A DNA stretch of 64,000 nt from NCBI GenBank assembly GCA_973895155.1, contig OZ316892.1, forward strand, positions 10,416,001 through 10,480,000, in the 5' to 3' direction. Shown in pieces: positions 11,347-23,920 of this stretch. Under the pieces are notes generated by a model. That model saw nothing but the letters and a program-made list of their open reading frames with translations, had not been told where the DNA came from and searched no databases. Position 1 is the stretch's first letter. Each line of letters opens with the position of its first letter. The position numbers and the translations under genes were made by a program. Source of the DNA: Marsupella aquatica (taxonomy: Eukaryota > Marchantiophyta).

Positions 11347-12654
11347 ACGACGCAAGTGTACTCATCGGCCATTACTGAGGTATGCTTTCCATGGAATGGA
11401 AAGGTCTTGTAAAGTTTTAGCGGTGCCAAGGACTAGAGTAATTAATTTCAAGGAGCAAAATTAATAGATGAGTTTCCGTGCTCTTATATATTACAACTGT
11501 GTTTACCATGAAAGTGATCCTTGCTGGATTATGCAGCACAAGGGCTCAACTGGAGTTGGTCGACGTGGACGAGCTGTAGCTCCGGCCATGCAAGGTCAGT
11601 AAAAAAATTTGAATGATGGAATTCTTCAGTGTGACGTCAATTTCCTCAACGCACCAGGCCATAAAAAAGACCTGGATAATGGAATTGCGTAATTAGCAGC
11701 TATTTGAAATTCTTGTAATATCTTGATGGAGATAGCCTCCGTAACGGACAACATAAGGAGTAGCCGTATAACCAGTGACTGAAACTTAGTGATAGGATTG
11801 AAAGAGAACTTTGCAAGATGGGAACTCTCAATATAATGGATGCTTGTGAAGTATGTGAGTTGTTCACTGTTTTCAGGATACTAGCTAATGTCGTTTTGTA
11901 TAGCGAACTGGCCGCGTTTTTTCTGACACAAACAGGTGGATTACGAAGGAGGGATGGAGGCGACGCAAACAATCCTTCATGGGAACCTTGCGCCATTCAT
12001 GGGAACCTTGCGCCCCTACCCTTCATGACAAGTTCAGGATCTACAAGTGATAGGTACTTCTGGAGTACGTTGCTTTCAATGGTTGTATTTGGAGAGTCCC
12101 TTTGGCAGAATTATGTTGAGCTTCAAGTCCTATTTCTGCAGATCAAGACGTCATATACCATACCAAAGCAGAAGGGTTACAGCCCACACAGGTTCTGATC
12201 TTCAAAAAGAGATCGATCAACTGCCTCTTGACTTGAAGGCCTCCTGACTTGAAGGCCTCCAACAAATTCCACTCCATGACCCTCCTATGTGGCTTTTGTC
12301 AGTTCGCTGCTCAATATATATTGCTTTAGTTCTTAAATTACCTTAGTTTCTAGGAGACTCTATCTCGTCCTTTTTGGCTCTTCTCTCTTCCAGGTTCTAT
12401 TCCTTGTTTTCTTTGTGCGCGGAATTTGCTGGCATCCACTTGATCGAGCTGGTTACCGGCGTGGTGTTGATGGTCGTCTATCATGTTCATCTGAACTGGA
12501 TCGACAAGAAGAGCACGGCAAGAATGACATTGAATGACAATGTTAGTGAGCGCGCTAGTCATTGCATCAGATCATTTAAGTACTAACGGAATGGCTGAAG
12601 ATTGTTAGTTACAGGTATTCGAGAATGAGATTGTAATTTTTATACCTGATGTTC

Positions 12655-13178
12655 GTGACGTGCTGCCAATACCCAGAGCATTCGCTTCGGATATGGTCAT
12701 TTCCTTCCACAACGCCCCCCTGGCGGCTTCCTCGTACTTTTTCCTCCTACGAACCTCTAGCAATTTCTCAACGTCACCGGGGTTGCCATTGCCAGTCGAT
12801 ACAGGATGGAAAGAATAGGACCAGGGCAAGACGCGGTTATTCAAATACTTGTGAACTTTGGATTCGAACACTTTGACCCTGTCCCCAGCGTCGTCGGCGG
12901 TGCTACTGGATTCATGGCAGCCTTCCATGTGCCCGCGCTCAAAGTGCTCGAATCCAAAGTTTACAAGTATTTGAGTACCCGCGTCTTGCGTTGCTCCTAT
13001 TCTTTCCATCCTGTATCGACTGGCAATGGCAACCCCGGTGACGTTGAGAAATTGCTGGAGAAATTGCTGGAGGTTCGTAGGAGGAAAAAGTACGAGGAAG
13101 CCGCCAGGGGGGCGTTGTGGAAGGAAATGACCATATCCGAAGTTCATGCTCTGGGTACTGGCAGCACGTCAAGCACAT
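12655..13178. repeat. Inverted repeat B: arms about 225 bp, loop about 60 bp
   Basis: The left arm (12655-12878) pairs with the right arm (about 12939-13178), differing at a few bases plus a 15-base duplication ('gagaaattgctggag') in the right arm. The loop contains 'ccttccatgtgcccgcgc', the point where the spacer of inverted repeat A was lost. A transcript through the region would form a long hairpin. Both strands show open frames of about 180 codons that are mirror images of the same 'KKYEEAARGALWKEM' module. Confidence 0.85.
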
Positions 13179-14374
13179 CAGGTATAAAATTATCTGGTTA
13201 CTTAAGCTTGGGAAAAGCCTGGAGCCATTCTCATTTAAGCCGCATAGCTGTAGACGTCGTTTTTAAGGTTACTACTGTTATGAGAGATACTGGTTTAAGT
13301 GACTATTTCATAGACGGTACTCATTCACATAGTTTTCCAACTTGATTGAACAGTCTGAACATGGTGAAGCGCGGCAGATCAACTGTTGTGGAGTACCAGT
13401 AATGCTCATTTGTTTATTTAAGGGTCCAAAACTTGTTCATTTATTTTAAGTTACAAGTAAAGTGACGGTAGTGTGTCGTTTTGTTTCTAATTAGTTGTCG
13501 CTACAGTTACTGTCGGGACAATTAATGTCACGAAGGATAAAGGTATTGACTGCTTCGGTGAAAACCTCCTTATTTTAAACTTGCTCAATGTCCTGGATGC
13601 TCTCAGTCCTGTTCATATGTTCACTTTCTCTCCTAGACAAACAATTTGAAGTGAGATACGTTAAGGGAAGTGCTTGACTGAAGGAACACAGCGGGTAAAG
13701 TTTAAGGCTGTGCTTGAGTTCTATCTCTGAGATTCCACCCCTGAAGGGAAGAACACATTAATCCTCGATATGAAGGTCGACGGGGCGCGCTCACAGGTTA
13801 TTATGAAGCTGGACGTCGCGTTGCAGGAATAATTCCAGGCAATCGGCAAGTTATAGCGGAGACGGGGAGGGAAAGAAGGTTAGCATACAATCGTGGAAGT
13901 TTCGGAAGCAGTGTTAATTAATTGAAATGGCAGAATCCTATACTTCCAGCTCGATTCTGGTGACCCTTAAGATTAGTGGTTTTCCAGCCAGCGGTTGTAG
14001 GTGAATGCAATTCTTCTATGGTCCCATGAACTTATTCAGCTGCGCGACTTAAAATATGCTAGTTGTTTTCCAGCCAGCGGTTCGAAGTCCCCGATAAAGG
14101 TCGTGTACGTATTGTGGTGTAATTACAATGTGCTAAATTTGACGAGTCTGGATAAACCATAGGATATATCTTGCCGAGGTTCTTTCGACCATGTCACTTT
14201 CCTTGATCGATGGTATGGGATCAATGATTTCGCTACAATGTTCTATTGATGAGTTTGAATCCCGCATAACTTAATTGACCATCAAAACTACGGCAATGCT
14301 ATTTGGTCTTTGAATGAGAAAATGAACGACTCCGTCTGGGAATGGTACTCTCCTAACGGGGTTACATGGACATC

Positions 14375-14705
14375 ATATTTTTCCTGGACTTCAGCTCGGT
14401 GACTTAGAGGACGCATTTTGGAGTGGTTGGGGGGCTATGGGGAGAAGGCAGCTGATTTGGCCTAGGGACTGGCTCCCACTTCAACTTCCTAATGCAAGGA
14501 AATGTACTATCTGTGTCTTACGAGTATATTGCCAGACAAATCAACGTCGAACTGTCGCTTATTCATTCGCGAAAAATCTGTTCGCGGATCTCATATATAC
14601 CGGGTACAGATCGATATGGTATGTCAGCTAGAGCCGCCCCCGGGCATTCCAGGTCGGTCACTCCATCGGTGGACTCGTCATTAATCAAAGACCTTTAGAG
14701 CTATG
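14375..14705 (+). pseudogene. SERAC1-like alpha/beta-hydrolase fragment (copy B)
   Basis: The first part stays in one frame through 'GLQLGDLEDAFWSGWGAMG' and 'LIWPRDWLPLQLPNAR', longer than in copy A. A frame change follows before 'LSVSYEYIARQ', and another before the elbow region, where 'ggtcactccatcggtggactcgtc' (GHSIGGLV) is present in a different frame from the upstream part. It is therefore a pseudogene. The flanking DNA is co-linear with copy A about 3.4 kb upstream and with copy C at 25.9 kb. Confidence 0.7.
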
Positions 14706-15310
14706 CAAGGTCTAGACGACGCATGTATACTCTTCGGCCCGTACGTACTGAGGTATGCTTTTAATGGAATGGAAAGGTCCTGTAAAGTTTTAGCGGTGCC
14801 AAGGACTAGAGTATCAAGGAGCGAAATCAATAGACGAGGCCGGCCTAGCTTGAGTTTCCGTGCTCTTATATATTACAACTGTGTTTACCATGAAAGTGAT
14901 CCTCGCTGGATTTATGCAGCACAAGGACTCAACTGGTCTTGGAGTTGGTCGTGGATCGGATGAGCGTAGCTCTGCCCATGCAAGGTCAGTAAAATTCTTT
15001 GGATGATGAAATTCATCTGCGTAACGTCAAATGTGGTAGCGATAGTCTGTATTTGCTAGGGAGAGTTGGTACTACGCAGGCGGAGTGTGTAATGGAGGCA
15101 CAGAGTCAAAGCACGTACTGCTGGATTGAAATCTTGCGTGCATTAATTTTGGACATTTGAAATATTTGAAATAATCCTCAAGATGGAAAGAAGCTGGTTA
15201 CTCGTCAAGTAGACAGTGTAACTTCTTCTGTCTGATCCTTGTCTTATCATAACTGAAGCTGGCCTAGCTAGAGACAATTTGATTGTACGTGGTTTTTCCC
15301 ACTGCGCAGG

Positions 15311-15452
15311 CCAGCTCTGCTGCACCAGGAACTGTACCTGCTCCACCTGGTGGAAGCGGAGTAGCCACACGTACCTGTCAAAAGATGAATTCAGGCGTCT
15401 TCTTGCGAGGTCCATTTCAAGGTTCTTGCCAGATTGTGCACATCTTGCGTAG
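15311..15452 (+). pseudogene. Possible exon 'WWKRSSHTYLSKDEFRRLL' (copy B block)
   Basis: After a plausible acceptor 'ctgcgcag' at 15310, an open frame reads 'STWWKRSSHTYLSKDEFRR' and ends 'FLPDCAHLA' with a stop at 15450-15452. The corresponding segment at 26798-26939 is essentially identical. The 137-codon minus-strand frame over the same bases (15143-15556) is also kept in both copies, so the coding strand is uncertain. Family not recognised. Confidence 0.3.
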
Positions 15453-16856
15453 TAGATGCTGGCCGCTACTGATCGATTCGTGGTTGCCAGCTCATAGGTT
15501 GTAAAGTTTTTCAATCGCACTGGGTCTGAATTGAAGCTAAGGGAAAAGTGCACCATGCATAGAGTAGAAAGCTGACTTGCTGATCAGCATGCACCCAGTG
15601 CTTGCCAGTGTCTAATTAATTAGATGCCAGATGTAACAATGCACGTAGAGTCGGGAGAGCTGTACGTAGGGGTCGATTTTTGTGCCGGACAATTTGTGGG
15701 GAGAAGTGTTGCATTTGCAGATAGCACCTTCTACAAGGCGAATGGGGGCATAATCACGAAGCCCTGCAATTCTCTAGTAGAATCTTGAATATGAGCCTAT
15801 CCTAAGATTCTCTCACCCTCGCCAGAGTTTTGTGTGACAATTCCAATTTCAGTCCCTTCCTTTTGGTACTTCCAGCGGTGAGAATGTGGCTCATGCTTCT
15901 TGTACAGTAGGCAGGGACCATTGTGTTCGAAAGAGATGGAACTAAAGATGTAAAGTCTAAACCCTGCAGGCACTATGGCACTATGGTAGGTGCCAAAAGC
16001 AAATGAGGTTGGCTTCACGCCAAGGTTTTGCATTCATAATTGGCGCTGCTTTTTAATGATTGAGCATGTTTGTTCTGAGCTAGAGGAGTGAATTGAACAG
16101 TTCTGGTAATTCTTGCCCTTTTTAGTAATACTACTCGGTTTTGAAGGACAAGCACTTCTGCTAACAGATTCTTGCTCTCTACTTACTCGGCTTTGTGCTG
16201 TGCAGCCTTGGATTTTGTCGTCCACGACGTACACCAGGGATTATCTGGCATCGTCAATGTCAGCCCTCGGTAAGAGAAATAATCAAGATTTCAAGGACTT
16301 TTTGATCGTCCTAAAGGCATGTCACTCCGCATTGAACCTGTCGCGTTCCGTCCCGAATTGTTTAACTCATTCTGAGACGGTAGCTGGAAAAATTTCCTCA
16401 ACGCAGTAGGCTCTAAAAAGGACCTGGACAATGGAACTGCCTTAATACTATTTTAAATTCTTGTAATATCTTGATGGAGATAACATCCTTAACGGAGAAC
16501 ATATGGAGTAGCTGTATAACCAGTGATTGAAACTTCGTGATAGGATTGAAAGAGAACTTTGTAAGATATTAACTCTCAATATAATGGATGCTTGTGAAGT
16601 ATGTGAGTTCTTCACTCTTTTCAGGATACTAATGTCGTTTTGTATAGCGAACTGGCCGCGTTTTTGGTGATTAAAACAGATGGTTTATGAAGGAGGGATG
16701 GAGGCGACGCAAACAATCCTTCATGGGAACCATGCGTACCTACCCTTCATGACAAGTGATCTACTACTGATTGGTACCTCTGGAGTTGCTCACAATGGTT
16801 GAATTTGGAGTGTCCCTTTGGTAGAATTATGTTGAGCTTAAAGTACTATTTGTGCA

Positions 16857-17099
16857 GATCAACACGTCATTTACCATAACAAAGCTTCGGCAGACGACAA
16901 AGGGTTACAGCCAACCAAGGGGGCCTCTGACCTTTACAAACAGTTGAACTGCAAGCCTGAGCGTGTCAGAAATTCACTTTCTCTGATGAATTTATATACT
17001 CACGCAGTTAAGATAGACGACCCACTGCAGATGGTGCGATTGTTCTTTCAGAGATTAATCATGCATTATGTTCTGCGTTCAAATCGGTTACTTAATTAA
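16857..17099 (+). CDS. Open 80-codon exon 'DQHVIYH...' of the decayed hydrolase-family gene (unit 1)
   Basis: After an acceptor-like 'tgtgcag', the frame runs 'DQHVIYHNKASADDKG', 'ASDLYKQLNCKPERVRNSL', 'LYTHAVKIDDPLQMVRLFF' to a TAA at 17097-17099. The true donor may lie before the stop. The unit 2 copy at 28328-28570 is also open over its full length, with differences of residue and no frame break; a shortened, frameshifted version lies at 12141-12250. Open frame in two diverged copies, next to another exon-like segment (17124 / 28595), supports a real exon. Product unknown. It lies downstream of the SERAC1-like segment on the same strand and may be the 3' part of that gene. Confidence 0.4.
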   Translation, partial: DQHVIYHNKASADDKGLQPTKGASDLYKQLNCKPERVRNSLSLMNLYTHAVKIDDPLQMVRLFFQRLIMHYVLRSNRLLN

Positions 17100-17123
17100 T
17101 ATGCTATTTTCCTCTTTGGTATA

Positions 17124-17235
17124 GATTTAGACGCGGTTTTAGAAGTTGCAGTGGCTGAAGGGGAGCAGACTACACTAGGCAGCTTGCTACTGACAAAGCT
17201 CTTGCGGTGCGTCGCAATGAACCTCCTATGTGAAT
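17124..17235 (+). pseudogene. Frameshifted terminal exon (unit 1)
   Basis: Starts as in unit 2 ('DLDAVLEVAVAEG'). A one-base loss within 'tacactaggcagc' (unit 2: 'tatactacggcagc') then puts the remainder out of frame, so the C-terminal 'ALAVRRNEPPM' seen in unit 2 is not produced. Confidence 0.45.
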
Positions 17236-19464
17236 ATGTGAGCGTGAAACGAACTTTTATATACTTTCTATTCACAGTAAGCTTTGCCGCAAGCCTACAG
17301 AAGGGAGTTCACTGTATGCCTAGAGGCCCCGGCCTGGAAGTGCAAAATTGGGACTAATATACAAGGACAACTTCAAACAAAACTCGACCCGGAACTCGAC
17401 CCCTCGGCACCTCGGGCATCATGGAGTTGTCTTGCATTTTGTTGGAGTGTCTAACGAGATCAGGCATCAAACGAGACCTCCCTCATAACCGGGCCGATGA
17501 CTTGAGAACTTGGCCCCTTAGTGAGCTTGTTTGATCAAGTCAAGCCAGTTTGTAATCAAATCATGCCTAATATATTTTTGTAATTAATTTACTGTCCATA
17601 ATAATTTCTCTTTGATTTGGATCTAGAGAGCAAGTGAGGTTATGATGTTGTTTGCAGTTATATGGGGAAAGCAAGTAGGTTCGGAAGCTCCAAAATGGGA
17701 CTAAGAGGACTTGGGACTAATGTTTTTAATATGTAATTATATTTAGGTACATCTAGATGCAGTTCTTCAATGTGACCAATAATCAAGTACATCAATCTAA
17801 CTCGTATAAACAAGACCATATCATGGGTGGTAGGCTTGTGCGAGGCTATTCTAAAGTTCATGCAACGAGATGTCATGCAACTTGCTATTCTAAAGTTCAT
17901 GCAACGAGATGTCATGCAACTTAGAGTCAGACTGATAAAAGAAAAAAGTGCATCTTGTTCATCAATATTGGAATGTCTTGAACTTGCACAACCTTTAAAT
18001 CCAAGCATAAATAAGCTAGTAATCCCAGCTAGTAATTTTACCTATAGGTCCGTTACAATGGATGTATTGGATGACAATCTGGCTGACGAAGCAAAAAATA
18101 AGCTGGAAGTTACCATTTGATTTACCAATATTTGAGGAGGCAAAGTTTGAAAAATCATCCTTAGCATTCTTGAGGGACATGAAGCAATATCAATTGACAC
18201 AGGTTCAAGTGAGGATTAGGGAGTTCTTGGAGGAGGTAGAGCCGCCCAATACCCTGCTATTGGTAGCAGTCCAGACAATTGACTATCACAAGCTAGAATA
18301 CTTGTGAATACCTTCTATAAGTACTTTTTATGTAACTATGTTTATACGTAAATCTAGGGTGGAGTTCTTCAATGTGGCCGGTAACCAAATGCATCTATCC
18401 TAGTACGCACAACTTGGGATTAAAATATAATAGTCAGATGTATGATGCCTCACTTGCTCAATTTGGGGATAGGATCTTGTCCCAAAGCCAATGTCAAGTC
18501 TGTTGCTGTACGTTGCATCTCGCAAACAATGGTTCAACTTCTTTTGGTGGACTTAAGATAAAAATGACAAACATCTCAAGTAGGATAACTGCAAATAGGG
18601 GTTTAATGAATCTTCAAAATGAGTTGCATGCAGGCCAGTCGTGTAGTCCCCTAACATTTCAACGCTTTTCTTTGTAAATGCTTAAAAAAAAAATTCTGTA
18701 ATAAAAGGCATTTTTGTGTATAAGAGTCCACATGCTTTTCTTTGGATATGCACACAAAAAATTACTATCTGTAATTAATTAAAGGCATTTTTGTGCATAC
18801 GAGTGGACATGCATATATCAGTTGCTGCAATGCATACAATAGATTGAAGCATTTATTGAAAAGGGTAGCACACAACTACAGTGCATACAGTATTTTTGTG
18901 CACTTATCTTGCAGTATGACGGGGGTGTGAGGAGTCGAGTGGGTACGACCGGACAGGACATATGAAGAATTGCATAAGAGATTTCACATGCACTTATTGA
19001 ATAGTGCAGCATGCTCACATGGAGAAATATATAAATGATATCCCATGCACTTATAATTAGTGCGTAACCTGGATAAGTGCAGGCTTTGGGCGTCATCCAG
19101 GGAATTATTAGACATGGTAGGCTGTACAATTGGCTGGGTCTAAGCACACACCCAATTAATGCAAAAATGTGCAAGGCATCTTGATCTTCCCTTTTCTATC
19201 ACATGGAATATGCACTTTTTGTACATCTTTTCTATGCACACACAGACCTTAAAGCTCAAACCCTTGATAAGTGTTTATCTGCACTAATTTGCAAACACAC
19301 AATCCCATGTAATTGCATGTACTTATAAATGCACACCCATTCTGAGTAGCGTAAAAAACGCAGTAATGGAGTTGGGCACAGAATGTGGTGTACAATGTGT
19401 ATGAGGCATAAGATTGCTCACTGACTCAGGGGCCCATTGCACATGCCAGCAATGTTAAATTAGA

Positions 19465-20330
19465 GTCTAAGTTTGTCATTCTTCAGGTGGTCAAGAATTG
19501 GCTTACATCGAAAAGGTAGATGGTCTTAAGGTCCTCCATGTCAAAACTACTCCGGCCAACAACTATCAGGTCACTACTGTGTCTCTTCCATCTGTTAGTC
19601 TTAACACTCTGCATAGAAGACGAGCACACTTACACATCGATGGCATTAAACATTTCATCAAGGCTGAGGGAATTAGTCTTAGCGATTCTTCTCCTTTCAT
19701 TTTTTGCGACGCATGTGCTTTGGCAAAGTCTACTCGTTTTATTTGCCGGGAACATCATACTCGGGTTCCTAAGCCTTTTCAGAGTGTCCATCTTGATCTT
19801 TGTGGTCCTATGTCTAAGTTATATTACCTGGGATAGGTAATAAGAAGTATTTTCTCCTGATCACTGATGATCACACTCGTTATCGATGGATTTCATGCCT
19901 GCATAACAAAGGGCAAGCTGTCTCAGTTATTCAACAATTCTTTGCAGCAATTGCAAATCAATACTCATCAACGATTGTGGAGGTTTTTTTTTGTGATAAC
20001 GGCCAGAATTTGGCAGTAAAGTTTTCAAGGATTTTCTTGCTGCCAAAGTGTGTCGCATGGTACATTCTGCTCCCTATCACCACACACAGGACGGCATTGC
20101 TGAGCGTTCAAATGGTATCATTACAGAGAAGGCTCGTGCAATGCTGCTTGATTATGTATTTCCTCCCCTTTTGCCATTGGCACCTGTGTTGCTGTTTCCC
20201 ATGCCTTTTGATGCCGTTGTCCTCATGATGTACTAACACAAATGGTTGGCTACCACAATATCAGCCAAGGTACATCTACCATCTTGTACCATGGTAAGAT
20301 CAACGTATAATTTATTTATTGGCCGGGGAC
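19465..20330 (+). pseudogene. Copia integrase pseudogene (array unit 2)
   Basis: This copy is co-linear with 4657-5480 of unit 1 and better preserved. 'LHRRRAHLHIDGIKHFIK', then 'FCDACALAKSTRF' (CX2C) and 'HLDLCGPMSKL' are in one frame, followed after a frameshift by 'LLITDDHTRYRWISC', 'CDNGQ' and 'YHHTQDGIAERSNGIITEK'. The gag and protease part seen in unit 1 is missing: the junction 'agcaatgttaa/attagagtctaag' at about 19455 joins the AT-rich block directly to integrase, which indicates a 2.0 kb deletion. Confidence 0.85.
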
Positions 20331-21640
20331 GGACAAGGCAATTATTCCCTTAGAGTCATGGTCTAGAGAATTCAATCTAGACTGTAGGCCAAGGCAATAG
20401 CTCTGATTCTCCGGGGGTTCACCTTATGAAATTGTTGTATACCATGTGCGAACGCCCCTATTTAATCACTCTCTCAAAAAGGAATAGGAAGCTCAAAAAA
20501 CCCATCAATCATTTATTGACACGTGGAAAGCAATGAATCATGTGATGACAAGTGGCACTTTTAAATTGTTACCCCCTTACTTACTTCCTCGCTACTTCTA
20601 AGTAGTTCCCTAAAATGAATAAAACGCCCATTACTTCGTTTGCACATGATGTCAACATTTGTGGAAGTGACCCCCTCGAGCTTTGATTCCAATTATACAT
20701 AGTTATCTACAACTATAATAATGGATCCCGCATTTTTTTGTCCTTTGTCCCAATACGAAAAAGCTCCTGGGCAGCATCCACAGCTGTTGGATTCAATTGG
20801 TTGTTTCCCTGACCATTGATGGAGGAAATATGCACCCCTAGCACATATGTTGATATGTGCTTCCCGTTGCCCCCGGGGTTGCCCCATAAATGCCCCAGCC
20901 CAACTCCCTATGGGCCGGCCCTCCTTGCATCGTGCAATGCATGGGCATAGGGCTCCTAGGTAGATAAATAAACATAATTTTCTTTCTAAGTTTTGGGGGT
21001 TTACATTTACAAACAAAAGCAAAAGGAAGTTGAAGCTAGGTTTGAACTTGGGGGTCTCACTCCATAGAGGCACCCCCATCACCTGCAATGTTTTTAAGCT
21101 CTGCACCCCCTCAAATGTAAGTTTTTTTTTTTTAAATTGAAACCCTATAAAGTTAGAATATTCTTGGAATAATTCAGAAATTTGATTAAAAGGACCCCAA
21201 TGACTCCAAATTGGATTTAAAGGACCATAACTTTCTTACACAAAAATTTCTAAGTATTCCTTTAAAATCAATAAAATTACTCTATTCTTTATCACACCTG
21301 ATGTGCTTACCTGATTCTATGGAAGTGAAACCCCAGAGGGTTTGAACCCTAACTCACCCTGAACCATCAATCCTCACCGTCCACCATGGTACTTAAAGCT
21401 CTAATGGTCTCCAAACTAAAACAATTCCAAACCTGTGGAATTCATAGTACCCACTGTCTGAATTATTCTTTGCCCGGGCTTCATGAGGTTTTCTCCTTCA
21501 TTTGTTGCCAGTTATGGGGTCTCTTGGTTGGGCGGCTTTGTTTCTGGGCAATGGTGATGTATAGATACCATACTTAAGAGAGATTTTGGGGAGCCTGATA
21601 CCTTATTATAGTGGTTGATGTTTTGTCCCTAAACTCTCTC
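20331..21640. repeat. Non-coding block shared by units 1 and 2 (copy 2), with a unit-2-only segment
   Basis: The block aligns with 5471-6530. The segment of about 20405-20680, containing 'tcatttattgacacgtggaaag', is absent from unit 1. It could be an insertion in unit 2 or a deletion in unit 1; I saw no clear terminal repeats or target duplication. No gene is recognised. Confidence 0.45.
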
Positions 21641-21652
21641 CAAGGGTCTGCT

Positions 21653-23420
21653 TGTTACATGTCACTCTTCTGTATGAGGTGTAAAGGTGTTATGGGAGTC
21701 AATTCACCAAATGTTTTGTATCGGTCCATGAGCTAGGGGTTCATTATTCCATCTACGTGTTACATGTCACTCTTCTGTATGAGCCTGTGTAAAAGGTGTT
21801 ATGGGAGTCAATTAACCCAATGTTTGAATGGGTCGGTGCGCTAGGGTTTCACTATTTCATCTACTTGAACTACATGTCACTCTTCTGTCTGAGGTGTAAG
21901 AGGTTTTATGGGAGTCAAACCGGGAGTCAAACTCATTTTCTGAATCAGTCAGAGAGGGTTTCCTCACTCCATGTGCTTGCTACATTTCGCTCTTCTGTCG
22001 GAGGTGTACAAGGTGCAATGGGAGTCACACTCAATAATGTTCTGATCGAATGGGTCGGTCCGTGTTCATTTCATAAAATGAAGCGACGTACCCGGCAAAC
22101 AAACTGGGTGACGTCGTGGTCACGAACACTTTAAGAACCAGAAGCTCTTTATGTAACTAACGTAGTACCTAGTTAGAATTGTTAGATATGCCTGGAGACA
22201 TGCTTGCTACATTTCGCTCTTCTGTCGGAGGTGTAAAAGGTGCAATGGGAGTCACACTCAATGTTCTGAATGGGTCGGTCATTGTTCATTTTATAATATC
22301 TTGGTCACGAACACTTTAAAAATCAGGAGCTCTTCATGTACGTAATTAACGTAGTACCTAGTTTAGATTGTTAGCTAGATATGCCTGGAGACAGGGCCTC
22401 AACAGTTAAGAAGAAATCTATCAAGCATATATAGCTAGGGAGGTAGTGCATAACACGAAGGCAAAAGATCCAATGAAATCTAACATCATTCCACTTTCAT
22501 AATTCGAAAGCTGATCTGCCGTCATATATATATATATAGATCGAGAGATAGATCAATTGATTTACATGCATCCACTTGTTTCATTTGAAGCGTCCTAGCC
22601 TGATAATTTGCTAGAGTTCGATGTTCTGATGTGCCTTACGTGCTGCCAATACCGAGAACATGGGATTCGGGAGTTCGATGTAACTCCCACCCTAAGCTCC
22701 ATTTGATAGTTTCAGCAACATCCCAGCAAGCACTCGGGGAAACAAATTGATGTCTAGCTTCGTCAGGTACACTTGAGAAATCAGCAAGAGCCATCCATCG
22801 TCCATCGGTTCCACTTGAAAAAGACCAGAAGAGGACGATAGTGAAGGTTGTCAGTTACTATATTAGAATGAGACCGTGATAATATCTGATGTGCCTTACG
22901 TGCTGCCAATACCGAGAACGTGGGATCGGGTAATTTCCTTCCGCAATTACGCCCTGGTGTCTTCCTCGTACTGTTTGCTTCATTCTCAAATATGTGTAAA
23001 TTTGAACCTCTAGCGATTTATCTACGCACCGCCGACGACGCTGCGCGCAGACATACTGAAACTGCTCGAAATTGAAGTCGTATGCAGAATGATTCTCAAC
23101 TCCATGCATGTGCTTGCTACATTATTTTCGCTCGTCTGTCGGAGGTGTAAAAGGTGCAATGTGCAATGGGAGTCAAACTCATTGTTCTGAATGGGTTGGT
23201 CCGTGTTCATTTCATAAAATCAAGCACCCGGCGAACAAACTGAGTGAGTTCTTGGTCACGGACACTGTAAGAATCAGGAGCTCTTCATGTAATTGACGTA
23301 GTACCTAGTTTATATTGTTAGATCTGCCTCGAGACATGCTTGCTACATTTCGCTCTTCTGTAGGAGGTGTAAAAGGTGCAATGGGAGTCACACTCAATGT
23401 TCTGAATCGGTTGGTCCGTG
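21653..23420. repeat. 109-bp tandem repeat (unit 2 copies) with scattered extra copies
   Basis: The same motif as at 6.6-7.4 kb starts near 21653, 21761, 21870 and 21977, then in the 'gctacatttcgctcttctgt' form near 22204 and 23339. A variant near 23117 is joined to the gene-fragment block. Unit 2 has fewer copies of the core repeat than unit 1 and extra downstream copies, so copy number has changed since the units separated. Confidence 0.75.
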
Positions 23421-23767
23421 TTCATTTCATAAAATCAAGCACCCGGCAAACAAACTGAGTGAGTTCTTGGTCACGAACACTGTAAGAATCAGGAGCTTCA
23501 TGTAATTGACGTAGTACCTAGTTTAGATTGTTAGCTAGATATGCCTTGCGACAGGGCCTCAACAGTTAAGAAGAAATCTATCAAGCATAGGGAGACAGTG
23601 ACACGAAGACAAAAGATCCAATGAAATCTGACATCATTCCACTCGCATAATTCAAAAGCTGATCTGCCGTCATATATATATAGATGGAGGGATAGATCAA
23701 TTGATTTACATGGATCCACTTGTTTCATTTTAAGCGTCCTGATAATTTGCTTGAGTTCGATGTAATG

Positions 23768-23920
23768 CTACGCAAAGTTCCATTTCATAGTTTCAGCAAC
23801 ATCCCAGCAAGCACTCGGGGAAACAAATTGATGTCTAGCTTCGATCGTCAGGTACACTTGGAAATCAGCAAGAGCCATCCATCGTCCATCGGTTCCACTG
23901 AAAAAGACCTGAAGAGCACG
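23768..23920 (-). pseudogene. Conserved C-terminal exon fragment 'SGTDGRWMALADF...' (unit 2)
   Basis: This is the second copy of the segment at 7725-7890, reading 'VFFSGTDGRWMALADF', 'ARHQFVSPSACWDVAET' and 'KWNFA' before a TAG stop at 23768-23770. A few bases inserted after 'ADF' change the linking residues relative to unit 1, but the flanking parts keep their reading frame. The family is unknown. It lies downstream, on the same strand, of the minus-strand arm of the inverted repeat at 24.54-25.05 kb. Confidence 0.5.

Larger units (their letters stand above)
448..17241 (+). repeat. Array unit 1, about 16.8 kb direct segmental repeat
   Basis: The sequence starting 'gcgtgaaac' at 448 recurs at 17242 and 28714, and the following kilobases align in the same order and orientation with scattered substitutions and indels. 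Unit 1 is longer than unit 2 for two reasons visible by eye. It keeps the gag/protease part of a Copia element (about 2640-4655) that is missing at 19455. It also carries two copies of the hydrolase block (about 8.2-12.3 kb and 12.4-17.2 kb). Within the unit the order is AT-rich block, Copia piece, shared non-coding block, 109-bp minisatellite, gene-fragment modules. Confidence 0.85.

Noticed and set aside
12605-13345. Two overlapping open frames of about 180 codons on opposite strands
   Set aside because: They are the two faces of inverted repeat B, in which the same module is read on both strands. The long openness follows from the palindrome and does not show two genes.
14085-14105. tRNA-like B box 'ggttcgaagtcccc' (also near 25580)
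   Set aside because: No matching A box, acceptor stem or cloverleaf could be drawn around it; it lies in a duplicated non-coding block.
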